From JBLHLB01 sp047618505 (lineage in GTDB: Bacteria; Planctomycetota; UBA1135; GCA-002686595), in contig JBLHLB010000033.1 of the NCBI GenBank assembly GCA_047618505.1, positions 1-20,652 on the forward strand: a stretch of DNA of 20,652 nucleotides, in the 5' to 3' direction. The position numbers and the translations under genes are program-made. Positions 1-6,783 of the stretch are shown here, one piece after another; position 1 is the stretch's first letter, and the number at the start of each line of letters is the position of its first letter. A model generated the notes under the pieces. The model was not told the DNA's origin and ran no database searches. It saw only the letters and a program-made list of their open reading frames with translations.

Positions 1-551
1 GCATCCCCAAAGCTCACAACGAAGCGCTCCTCACCCGGGGCGATGGCAGACACGCCAAAGTGAATCGGGCCTTCCGGTGAATCGAACAGGAACATCCCGG
101 TGTTGGCAAGGTCCGGGGAAGCGACCATTCCCATGGGCTTCAGCACGTTTTCGATCATGCCATTGGTCAGATTCCAGAGCGTGTCCGGATCGCCTTCGGC
201 CTCGATCCTCACGGGGAAGGCACCCTCGAGATCGACGAGCCAAGCCCCAACGTGGAGCGGCTGGGCCAGCAGATCTAGGACATAGCGCACAACACTAGGC
301 GGCGGACCGTCCCAGGCCGGGGTCATGGCGAACTCAAGCAGCCGCTCATCGGCGACCTTCAGTGCAGCCAGGAGTCCGGCGTCTCGGGGATCAGCTAGAG
401 CCTTGTCTAGGCCACCCCAATGGAGGGTAAGGAGCGGATCGGCCTGGGCCGCCGTTGCCGCTGTGCCCTGCGCCATGGGTTCGGTGCTCGCCGAATGGGT
501 GGGCTGGGGCGTCAGGGACGTAATTGCCAGGAGGAGGGCTGTGGAGAGCAT
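1..551 (-). CDS. Exported protein of unknown function, N-terminal part (runs off the window)
   Basis: A reading frame open from the ATG at 551-549 to the window edge gives 183 codons, and the C-terminus lies outside. It begins MLSTALLLAITSLTPQPTHS, a hydrophobic stretch like a Sec signal peptide although it lacks a basic residue after Met. An Ala/Gln/Thr-rich linker follows, then a globular-looking part with motifs such as LHWGGLDKALADP, VVRYVLDLLAQP, GAWLVDLEGAFPVRIEAEGD and IHFGVSAIAPGEERFVVSFG. Codon periodicity and the sensible protein sequence support real coding. I do not recognise the family. The gene is divergent from the EAL-HDOD gene, with about 200 bp between them. There is no clear Shine-Dalgarno sequence; the start was chosen because the signal-like segment follows it directly. 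Confidence 0.75.
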   Translation of the reverse strand, partial: MLSTALLLAITSLTPQPTHSASTEPMAQGTAATAAQADPLLTLHWGGLDKALADPRDAGLLAALKVADERLLEFAMTPAWDGPPPSVVRYVLDLLAQPLHVGAWLVDLEGAFPVRIEAEGDPDTLWNLTNGMIENVLKPMGMVASPDLANTGMFLFDSPEGPIHFGVSAIAPGEERFVVSFGD

Positions 552-601
552 TGAGGTCTGGGGAGCGATGGTGGAAAGAACTGCACACCTGTATCCGCAG
601 T

Positions 602-609
602 GGGGGGGG
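602..609. repeat. Run of eight G in the divergent intergenic region
   Basis: Eight consecutive G residues lie between the divergent genes at 551 (-) and 755 (+). The run is about 50 bp upstream of the minus-strand start. Such tracts can slip during replication, but nothing else here shows phase variation. Confidence 0.5.
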
Positions 610-660
610 TGGCAAGGGAGTGTGAGGACGGACTCTCTATTGGGAAGGAGAGGACTCATT

Positions 661-680
661 CTCCCTAGTTCTTTAGGGAG
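661..680 (+). promoter_or_regulatory. Inverted repeat, leader hairpin 1 upstream of the EAL-HDOD gene
   Basis: CTCCCTA (661-667) and TAGGGAG (674-680) are perfect 7-bp arms around a 6-base loop, GTTCTT. It could be an operator or an RNA hairpin in the leader of the gene starting at 755. Function is inferred from position only. Confidence 0.4.
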
Positions 681-691
681 GTGGGTCCTGG

Positions 692-711
692 GTCCGAATG
701 GTATTCGGGAC
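692..711 (+). promoter_or_regulatory. Inverted repeat, leader hairpin 2 upstream of the EAL-HDOD gene
   Basis: GTCCGAAT (692-699) pairs with ATTCGGGAC (703-711), with one bulged G and the 3-base loop GGT. The possible upstream ATG at 698 lies in this hairpin, which argues for the downstream start at 755. Three copies of GGGTCC (683-688, 690-695, 712-717) surround it. Confidence 0.4.
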
Positions 712-754
712 GGGTCCGGCTGCGAGGCTGTACCGCCCAATCGTCCCCACAAGC

Positions 755-1993
755 ATGACTCCCGAGAAAAAACCCGCCGTTAGTGAAGTCTTCGTTGGCC
801 GCCAGCCCATCTATGGTCGGCGCCTGGAGCTATTCGCCTACGAATTGCTGTATCGCGGCGCGGATGTGGACTTTGCTGACTTCACGGAGGGGGACCGAGC
901 CACCTCCCAGGTGCTGTTGAACACCTTCACGGAATTCGGACTCGATCGAGTCGTGGGGGGGCATACGGCCTTCGTGAACCTCACCCGCGGCTTCGTTACG
1001 GGCGAGTATCCCTTGCCTGTTCCGCGCGACCGGGTGGTGCTGGAGATCCTGGAGGACATTGAGCCCGATGCAGAGGTGATTGCGGGCATCCGCTCCCTGC
1101 GCAAGCAGGGCTTTACCATCGCACTGGATGACTTCATCTTCGAAGAGCGCATGCGTCCTCTCTTGGCACTGGCGGACATCGTTAAGGTGGACGTGCTCGA
1201 CCAGAGCGACGATGAGGTTCGCCGTCGGGCCGAAGTCTTGCGACCCTTCAAGTGTCGCCTCTTAGCTGAGAAAATTGAATCACGCGAACAGTTCGAAGTG
1301 TGCTTGGATGCAGGCTACGATCTGTTTCAAGGCTATTTCCTCGCGCGACCGAATGTCGTCCAAGGGACAAGCGTTGGAACCTCACGCCTGAGCTTGCTGC
1401 GTCTCTTGGCGCGCCTTCAGGACCCGGCCTGTCCCTTCTCGGATGTGGAGATGATCGTCGGACAGGATGTGTCGATGACCTATCGGCTCCTGCGTCACAT
1501 CAATGCGGCCTTGTACGGCATGCCGCGCAAGATCGAATCCGTGCGCGAAACGGTGGTCTACCTGGGGCTTTCGACCGTCAAGAACTTGGCTTGCCTGTTC
1601 TTGCTTTCGACCATTGACGACAAGCCCCACGAACTGCTGGTGACCTCAATGATGCGGGCGCGGTTTGCCTTGAATCTGGCCCAAAGGGTTGGCCGTGCCG
1701 ACGCCGAGTCCTTCTTTGCCGCCGGCCTCTTTTCGACCCTGGATGCACTCCTCGATGTGTCGATGGAGCAGGCTCTGTCCCAGCTGCCCTTGGCCGAAGA
1801 TCTCCGTAGGGCACTCCTGGAGGGCATCGGACCCCTGGGAGCTTCGATCAACTGCGTGATCGCCTACGAACACGGTGAATGGGACCAGGTGCGCTTCGGT
1901 AGCCTGACCCGCTCCGACATTCGGTCCGCCTTTCTCGAGGCCGTCGCCTGGGTGGAAGAGGTCGACCAGGATCTGGCCCGCATGGCAGCCTAG
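755..1993 (+). CDS. EAL-HDOD signalling protein (YuxH/COG3434-like)
   Basis: The product is 412 residues. The N-terminal half (about 12-195) is a degenerate EAL domain: FVGRQPIYGRRLELFAYELL, then DDF, KVDVLD, LLAEKIE and GYFLARP match the EAL fold, but the EAL triad reads ELL. It therefore probably does not hydrolyse cyclic-di-GMP and may only bind a ligand or partner. The C-terminal half (about 200-400) is an HDOD domain, including MTYRLLRHINAALYGMPRKI and a VVYLGLSTVKNLA helix. This two-domain family is known from bacterial signalling, usually with undefined outputs. ATG 755 is preferred over an in-frame ATG at 698, because the latter adds 19 residues without family resemblance and lies in a hairpin. 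Neither has a good ribosome site. A second HDOD protein is at 15951-16820. Confidence 0.9.
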   Translation: MTPEKKPAVSEVFVGRQPIYGRRLELFAYELLYRGADVDFADFTEGDRATSQVLLNTFTEFGLDRVVGGHTAFVNLTRGFVTGEYPLPVPRDRVVLEILEDIEPDAEVIAGIRSLRKQGFTIALDDFIFEERMRPLLALADIVKVDVLDQSDDEVRRRAEVLRPFKCRLLAEKIESREQFEVCLDAGYDLFQGYFLARPNVVQGTSVGTSRLSLLRLLARLQDPACPFSDVEMIVGQDVSMTYRLLRHINAALYGMPRKIESVRETVVYLGLSTVKNLACLFLLSTIDDKPHELLVTSMMRARFALNLAQRVGRADAESFFAAGLFSTLDALLDVSMEQALSQLPLAEDLRRALLEGIGPLGASINCVIAYEHGEWDQVRFGSLTRSDIRSAFLEAVAWVEEVDQDLARMAA

Positions 1994-2180
1994 GGACCGA
2001 TGGGGCAGGTGGGGTAGTCGGAGCTGGGGTCGAGGTCGCGCTCTGAAGGTGGGCTTGCGACGGTTTTCGCTGTGGCGCTGAGGTGAGAGTTTTGCCGCAG
2101 AGACCATTCGTTTGGACCTGGGGATGGATGCAGCATCGTGGTCCGGCTACTCTCTGATGCCACAATCGGTCTCTTGGTGT

Positions 2181-3650
2181 ATGGAAGCAACGAAAACAAA
2201 CTACGCGCTGACCCAGCGCTTTTGCCGCCTGGGTCGGGCGCACACAAAAGTCATCGCCACCATTGGGCCTGCCACCGAAAATCGGCTAGATGAGCTGATC
2301 CAGGCTGGCATGGACGTGGCGCGGCTCAATTTCAGTCACGGCACTCCCGAGGATCATCGCCGGCGCACCACTGATATCCGGGAGGCGGCCCTGCGCTGCA
2401 ATACCCCTGTGGCCATCCTGGCGGACATCCGTGGCCCGAAGATGCGTCTCGGAACCATGCCCGGGGGCTGGAAGGAGCTGGAGGTGGGGGAACGCATGCG
2501 CCTGGTGGAGGGCGATGCAGTAGATACAGAGGACGAAATCCCCTTCAACGTTAGCGGGTTCTCTAAGGCACTTAAGAACGGTGATCGAGTCTTCCTGGCG
2601 GACGGCGCTGTGGAGATGATCGTCGAGGAAATCAGCGGCGCATCCCACATGGCCCGTGTCCGTCGCGGCGGTCGCATTGGAGATCGCAAGGGCTTTCACC
2701 TGCCCGATGCCGACCTGAAGCTGAAGGTTCCGACGGACGTGGACATCGTCGATTTGGCCCTAGCGCACGAAATCGGAGTGGATTTCGTCGGCGTCAGCTT
2801 TGTCTCCACAGCCGCGGAGCTGCACGAAGTTCGGCGCCTGGTGCCCGATGCGCAGATCGTTGCCAAGATCGAGCGCGCGGCAGCCCTTGAAAACCTCGAC
2901 GAGATCCTCGAGGCCACGGACGGCATTATGGTGGCTCGCGGAGATCTGGGGGTGGAGGTCGAGCTCGAGCAGCTCCCCATGGTCCAGAAGTCACTCCTGG
3001 CAGCTTCCCTGAAGGCAGGCAAGTTCACGATCACGGCCACGGAGATGCTTGAGTCCATGGTCGACAACTCGCGTCCAACACGGGCCGAGGTGGCAGATGT
3101 GGCTAACGCTGTCCTCGACGGTACGGACTGCGTCATGCTCTCGGCCGAGACTGCGGTCGGGAAGAACGCCCTGGAAGCGGTCGAAACCATGGATCGAATC
3201 GCTGGAGCGGTCGAGGCCAGTCAACGCTACCTGGAGCTTCCGCGCGTCGCCTTCCGTTCCGCTGAACCCACGACCTCGAACGCCGTGGCCCTGGCGGCCG
3301 CAGACGCTGCCAAGTCCCTTGGGATCTCCAAGATCGTCTGTTTCACGGAGTCGGGCAACACGCCCCGACAACTTTCGCGCTATCGCACCAGCGCCGAGAT
3401 CATCGCCCTTTCTCCCCACGTTACGACCCTTCGCCGTATGACGGTGTTGGCCCACGTTCGCCCAATTAAGTTCCCGCAAGAGGACAGTCTGGAGGCCATG
3501 CTCGACGGGGCCTGCCGCCTGCTCTTGGAACGCCAAATTGTCGCCCGAGGTGAGAACGTTATCTTTGTCGCTGGAGTCCCTCCCGGCGTAGCTCGTTCCA
3601 CCAACCTCATGAAGCTCCATCGCATCGGTGATCCGATTCGTCTCGCCTAA
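2181..3650 (+). CDS. pyk: Pyruvate kinase
   Basis: This cytosolic glycolytic enzyme transfers phosphate from phosphoenolpyruvate to ADP, giving pyruvate and ATP. The 489-residue product has near-standard length. TKVIATIGPAT opens the barrel at about residue 22, followed by DVARLNFSHG, ILADIRGPKMRLG, the B domain, IVAKIERAAALENLDEIL with the catalytic Lys, GIMVARGDLGVE (metal and substrate binding), and NSRPTRAEVADVANAVLDGT. The C-terminal domain ends in GVPPGVARSTN. A small variation is ATEMLESM where ATQMLESM is commonest. The start at 2181 gives about 20 residues before the barrel; an in-frame ATG at 2112 would add 23 more with no family support. It follows the EAL-HDOD gene by 187 bp and is probably transcribed separately. 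Confidence 0.96.
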   Translation: MEATKTNYALTQRFCRLGRAHTKVIATIGPATENRLDELIQAGMDVARLNFSHGTPEDHRRRTTDIREAALRCNTPVAILADIRGPKMRLGTMPGGWKELEVGERMRLVEGDAVDTEDEIPFNVSGFSKALKNGDRVFLADGAVEMIVEEISGASHMARVRRGGRIGDRKGFHLPDADLKLKVPTDVDIVDLALAHEIGVDFVGVSFVSTAAELHEVRRLVPDAQIVAKIERAAALENLDEILEATDGIMVARGDLGVEVELEQLPMVQKSLLAASLKAGKFTITATEMLESMVDNSRPTRAEVADVANAVLDGTDCVMLSAETAVGKNALEAVETMDRIAGAVEASQRYLELPRVAFRSAEPTTSNAVALAAADAAKSLGISKIVCFTESGNTPRQLSRYRTSAEIIALSPHVTTLRRMTVLAHVRPIKFPQEDSLEAMLDGACRLLLERQIVARGENVIFVAGVPPGVARSTNLMKLHRIGDPIRLA

Positions 3651-3684
3651 ATCCAGGCCCTAGGGCCCTTTAGATGAGTCTGCT

Positions 3685-3701
3685 GCGGATGGCCGATCCG
3701 C
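3685..3701 (+). terminator. Possible hairpin terminator after pyruvate kinase
   Basis: GCGGAT (3685-3690) and ATCCGC (3696-3701) are perfect 6-bp arms around GGCCG. A 12-bp palindrome, GGCCCTAGGGCC (3656-3667), lies just before, closer to the stop codon and followed by CTTT. Neither has a long T tract, so termination is only inferred. Confidence 0.35.
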
Positions 3702-3749
3702 GCTAATCATCGAAAGAGATAGTTTGCACAGCCACGGCACCGACGATCT

Positions 3750-4790
3750 TTGGCCAATGAACATTGGCTGGATGTCCTCGACGAATTCTCGCCTCCGGCG
3801 AGATTCGAATCACTGCCCAGGGCGAAGCAGACGGCACAGGACGATGTGATGGAGCAGAAACCTGCAGCGAGTAACGCCTATGTCCCTGGCGTTCCTCAAA
3901 GGCCCCCCATGATCGACACCCCCCGTTTTGGCCTCGGCAAGTTAGGCGCCTATGCGCGCCGGCTTGGTTTAGATAGGCGCTCCCAAAGCTCAGCCGGAGA
4001 TACCGCCCGTGTGTTGAACCTTGCCAGTGGCAAGGGAGGCACGGGCAAGAGTGTGATGGCGGCGAACTTGGCCATCAGCCGAGCGAAGCGTGGCGAGCGG
4101 GTTCTCCTGGTCGATTTTGACGCGGGGTTGGCGAATGCCCATCTGATGCTTGGTTTGGCACCGCGCTACGATCTGTCGCACGTTCTGACGGGTGAGGTGG
4201 AAGCGATCGATGCCTTGGAGGTCGGTCCCCATGGGCTGAGGTTGCTTTCGGGCGGAGTGGGACGGGATGTACTCGCGAACCCCACGAGACGAGAATTGGA
4301 TCGCCTGTATCGGGCCCTGCGGCCCCTCGAGGACGCCTTTGATCTGATCATCATCGATCACGGTGCGGGGCTCGGATACTCCCTGGTGACACAGCTGGCG
4401 GCCACGAGCACGATGCTGCTCGTCACGAACCACGAGGCCACGGCGCTGTCGGACAGCTACGCCCTCTACAAGCGCGCGCACCTGGTCAATCCCTACATCC
4501 GAGTTGGCCTGGTGATCAACCGCGTGCCCTCCCAGGAAAAGGCAACGGCAGCCTGGGAGCGCTTCCGTGGTGCTGCCCAGCGCTTCCTAGGACATGCTCC
4601 GGAATGGGTCGGTTGGGTGCCTGCGGACCCCTCGGTGTCCAGGAGCATCGAGGCCCGCGTGCCAGTCGTTCTGCACGATCCCGAGAGCCCGGCCGCCCGG
4701 GCTCTTTCGAACATCTCAGAATGGAAGCCGATCGAACATGCCCGCAGCGCACGCCCGTTTTTCGAGCGCGCCCGTGGCGCCTTGCGCTAG
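3750..4790 (+). CDS. FlhG/MinD-like P-loop ATPase
   Basis: The product is up to 346 residues. An N-terminal extension of about 85 residues, Pro-rich and weakly conserved in look, precedes a SIMIBI-class ATPase. The deviant Walker A is NLASGKGGTGKSVMAANLA, the A' motif LLVDFDAGLANAHLMLGLAP, and the Walker B region DAFDLIIIDHGAGLG. The A' motif resembles FlhG/YlxH more than ParA; FlhG sets flagellar number and position, and MinD sets the division site. No flagellar or Min genes are in the window, so the cargo is unknown. The start shown is a TTG; an ATG at 3849 (residue 34) with AGGA a few bases upstream is a credible alternative. It heads a cluster with a ParA gene and a helix-hairpin-helix-like gene. 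Confidence 0.85.
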   Translation: MANEHWLDVLDEFSPPARFESLPRAKQTAQDDVMEQKPAASNAYVPGVPQRPPMIDTPRFGLGKLGAYARRLGLDRRSQSSAGDTARVLNLASGKGGTGKSVMAANLAISRAKRGERVLLVDFDAGLANAHLMLGLAPRYDLSHVLTGEVEAIDALEVGPHGLRLLSGGVGRDVLANPTRRELDRLYRALRPLEDAFDLIIIDHGAGLGYSLVTQLAATSTMLLVTNHEATALSDSYALYKRAHLVNPYIRVGLVINRVPSQEKATAAWERFRGAAQRFLGHAPEWVGWVPADPSVSRSIEARVPVVLHDPESPAARALSNISEWKPIEHARSARPFFERARGALR

Positions 4791-4801
4791 TCAACTGTTG
4801 A
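4791..4801. promoter_or_regulatory. Palindrome TCAACTGTTGA just after the FlhG-like stop codon
   Basis: Five-base arms surround a central T, directly abutting the stop codon and about 50 bp upstream of the putative parA promoter. It could be an operator; this is position-based inference. Confidence 0.25.
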
Positions 4802-4821
4802 CGGACTGCCCACGGGGTTGT

Positions 4822-4849
4822 GGGAATCGGCAAACGACTTCGGATTCCC
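4822..4849 (+). terminator. Weak hairpin between the FlhG-like gene and the ParA gene
   Basis: GGGAATC (4822-4828) pairs with GATTCCC (4843-4849) over a 14-base loop, followed by TTTG. It might partly terminate the upstream gene. The long loop makes this weak. Confidence 0.25.
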
Positions 4850-4850
4850 T

Positions 4851-4878
4851 TTGATCGGCCCTTTGGAATGTGGATAAC
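4851..4878 (+). promoter_or_regulatory. Possible sigma70-like promoter for the ParA-HhH gene pair
   Basis: TTGATC (4851-4856) and GATAAC (4873-4878) are separated by 16 bases. Each matches the housekeeping consensus at four of six positions. The position fits a leader of about 60 bases before the ATG at 4941. Confidence 0.35.
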
Positions 4879-4940
4879 GGTTTGCATGTCGGGCGCGTAG
4901 TCCCTGCCAATCCTTGGCAAAGGGAAGTGCGTCCGCGCTG

Positions 4941-5834
4941 ATGGCCCCCATGAAGACCTGGGCACTTGCAAATCAGAAGGGCGGTACGGGTAAGACCACG
5001 ACCGCGATCAACCTAGCGGCGGCACTCGCGGCCCTGGGCAAGCGTGTCCTATTGGTGGACCTCGATCCCCAGGCCCATGCGACCCTTGGTGTTGGCAGGG
5101 ATCCAGAAGCGGAGCTCTCCATCGCGCGTGTCTTCCGCCGCGAGTCGCGCCTGTCGGATGTGATCGTCTCAACGGCCGCTGGCTTTCACTTGGCTCCCAG
5201 TTCGATCGCCTTGGCGGAATTTGAAGAGCTGGCCGAGCGCATGCTCCGCCCCGAACAAATCCTGAATGGTGCGCTGCAGCAAGTCGCAGACCGCTACGAC
5301 TGGGCCATCATCGACTGCTCTCCGCGGGCCGATGGTGTCTTGACCGCAAATGCGATTCGCGCGGCGGATACGGCCCTTTTGGTGGTCGAGACCGGTGCCT
5401 TTGCCCTGCAGGGAGCTGTGCGTGCGCGAGAGATCTTTGGGCTCCTAGCCCAGGACCTTGGGCGCAGGCTTGATCTGCGTATGGTCGCCACCATGTTCGA
5501 TCGCCGCACGCGTTTGGGTTGCGAAATCCTGATCGCCATGCAGATGCGATTCGGACCAGAAATGTTCAGCACTGCCATCCGCCGTAGCGTGCGCCTGGGG
5601 GAGGCGGCTGCCTATGGGACGCCGGTGTTGCAGCTAGCCCCCAACTCCGCAGCGGCAGCGGATTTCGATGCCCTCGCTCGCGAGGTCTTGTCCCTTGTGG
5701 GTGAGCCCGACTGTGATGACGTCGAATCCGGAACGGATGACGTCCTGCTTCCCGCGCTGCCACAGCCTTCCGCTGGAGCTCCGCTTTCACCCGGGCGTCC
5801 GTTGCCCGGTTCTTCGCCCCTGCCCAGGTCCTAA
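4941..5834 (+). CDS. ParA-family ATPase
   Basis: The product is 297 residues. It starts MAPMKTWALANQKGGTGKTT, so the deviant Walker A is almost at the N-terminus, as in chromosomal ParA/Soj without a DNA-binding extension. LLVDLDPQAHATLGVG is the A' motif and YDWAIIDCSPRADGVLTANA the Walker B region. ParA proteins form ATP dimers on DNA or surfaces and position DNA, protein clusters or polar complexes, usually with a partner that stimulates ATPase activity. No parB or parS-like site is visible. About 45 C-terminal residues are Pro/Ser-rich and probably disordered. An in-frame TTG at 4914 would add nine residues and an ATG at 4950 would remove three. The next gene starts 8 bp after the stop, so the two are probably co-transcribed. 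Confidence 0.9.
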   Translation: MAPMKTWALANQKGGTGKTTTAINLAAALAALGKRVLLVDLDPQAHATLGVGRDPEAELSIARVFRRESRLSDVIVSTAAGFHLAPSSIALAEFEELAERMLRPEQILNGALQQVADRYDWAIIDCSPRADGVLTANAIRAADTALLVVETGAFALQGAVRAREIFGLLAQDLGRRLDLRMVATMFDRRTRLGCEILIAMQMRFGPEMFSTAIRRSVRLGEAAAYGTPVLQLAPNSAAAADFDALAREVLSLVGEPDCDDVESGTDDVLLPALPQPSAGAPLSPGRPLPGSSPLPRS

Positions 5835-5842
5835 GGCCAACC

Positions 5843-6634
5843 ATGGACGCACTCGCCCTTCTCTGCACCCTATACGCCGAAGGCCCCTCCACACTTCAAC
5901 GTCTCCATGGCGGGGGGTGTGGCTCCCTGGCTGCGCTACTTGAACTTGAGCCGGAGGGCTTGAAGGAATGCCTCGGCTGGAATGATCGCGTGGCGGAACG
6001 CTTCCTTCGGGAAGCCTGGATCCTGGCGGAGCGCCTCGACGCCGGTTGGGCAGAGGAGGAACTTCCGGCGGAGCAAGAGCGGCCTAGCGTTGCCCTGGTC
6101 CCTGAGGCTTCCCGCCCACGGGGGCGTGGGACCGTTCCCGTTGACCAGACCCAACGCGAGCAACTGTTGGAGCGCTGGCGAGCCTTGGACTCCGCGACTC
6201 CACCGGCTGAGATAGCGTTGGAGGCTGATTCTCGTGCTGTTTCGTATGTAGTGCCTGAACGGATCACCGAAGTGCCGGTGAGAGCTTCGACAGAACCGCA
6301 GAGTGACCCGCGCCTTGCGGAACTAGGTTTGGACCCCGGTCACGTTGCGCGTCTAGAGTCCGTGGGAATTACGACCTTGGATAGCTTTGCGAGGCGCGAT
6401 GGCTTTGAACTGGCCCAATTGCTGCAGGTGCCCTTCACGAGGCTCCAACGCTTGCAGCTTGTGGCACGGCGCATGAGTCCCGTAGCCGAGGCGATTCCTG
6501 TGGACGAGCTTGTGACCCTGCCCTTTGCAGAGCCTGTCAGAGATGCAGCCCAGCGCCGGGCCGTCGTGGACCCCGATCGCAGACTCCATTCGAAGCCCGG
6601 GGATATGATCGATGTCGCCGGGCCCTTCGCCTGA
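5843..6634 (+). CDS. Protein with two helix-hairpin-helix-like modules
   Basis: The product is 263 residues, family not firmly recognised. Residues about 5-65 and 155-210 each look like a helix-hairpin-helix/DUF4332-type module: the second includes LGLDPGHVARLESVGITTLD followed by LAQLLQVPFTRLQRLQLVAR, and the first has GSLAALLELEPEGLKECLGW. Between them lies an acidic, Pro/Glu-rich linker. Such modules usually bind DNA non-specifically or mediate protein contacts. Placed 8 bp after parA, it may be the partner that the ATPase lacks in the form of ParB; this is inference. It ends in TGA (6632-6634), showing that TGA works as a stop in this genome. A very strong hairpin follows 51 bp downstream. 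Confidence 0.75.
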   Translation: MDALALLCTLYAEGPSTLQRLHGGGCGSLAALLELEPEGLKECLGWNDRVAERFLREAWILAERLDAGWAEEELPAEQERPSVALVPEASRPRGRGTVPVDQTQREQLLERWRALDSATPPAEIALEADSRAVSYVVPERITEVPVRASTEPQSDPRLAELGLDPGHVARLESVGITTLDSFARRDGFELAQLLQVPFTRLQRLQLVARRMSPVAEAIPVDELVTLPFAEPVRDAAQRRAVVDPDRRLHSKPGDMIDVAGPFA

Positions 6635-6685
6635 CTCAATCCTGTGACGCTTCGCCGCTCGATTCCAGACGAGTGACACCCGCGC

Positions 6686-6741
6686 CAATGACAGAGCCCC
6701 CCGGGCTGCCCAGTCGGGCAGCCCGGGGGGCTCTGTCATTG
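6686..6741. terminator. Bidirectional hairpin terminator with a 26-bp perfect stem
   Basis: The arms 6686-6711 and 6716-6741 are exact reverse complements around the four-base loop AGTC, and the stem core is very GC-rich. It lies between convergent stop codons at 6634 (+) and 6784 (-), the place for a shared terminator. Neither side has a run of T, so it would be a U-less intrinsic terminator or a 3' stabilising structure. Confidence 0.8.
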
Positions 6742-6783
6742 TGATTGGGGCGACACTGCCGGGGGCGTCCCCAGGCGCACGCC

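Noticed and set aside
955..961. Run of seven G inside the EAL-HDOD gene as a phase-variation site
   Set aside because: The gene is intact and such runs are expected in GC-rich coding DNA; there is no supporting evidence.
1994..2180. Regulatory RNA or terminator between the EAL-HDOD and pyruvate kinase genes
   Set aside because: Only a 4-bp stem (GCGA/TCGC) was seen, no T tract and no recognisable riboswitch core.
6632..6634. Genome-wide reassignment of TGA (codes 4 or 25)
   Set aside because: TGA ends the HhH gene here and the radical SAM gene at 12785-12787 at sensible positions, so it still acts as a stop.
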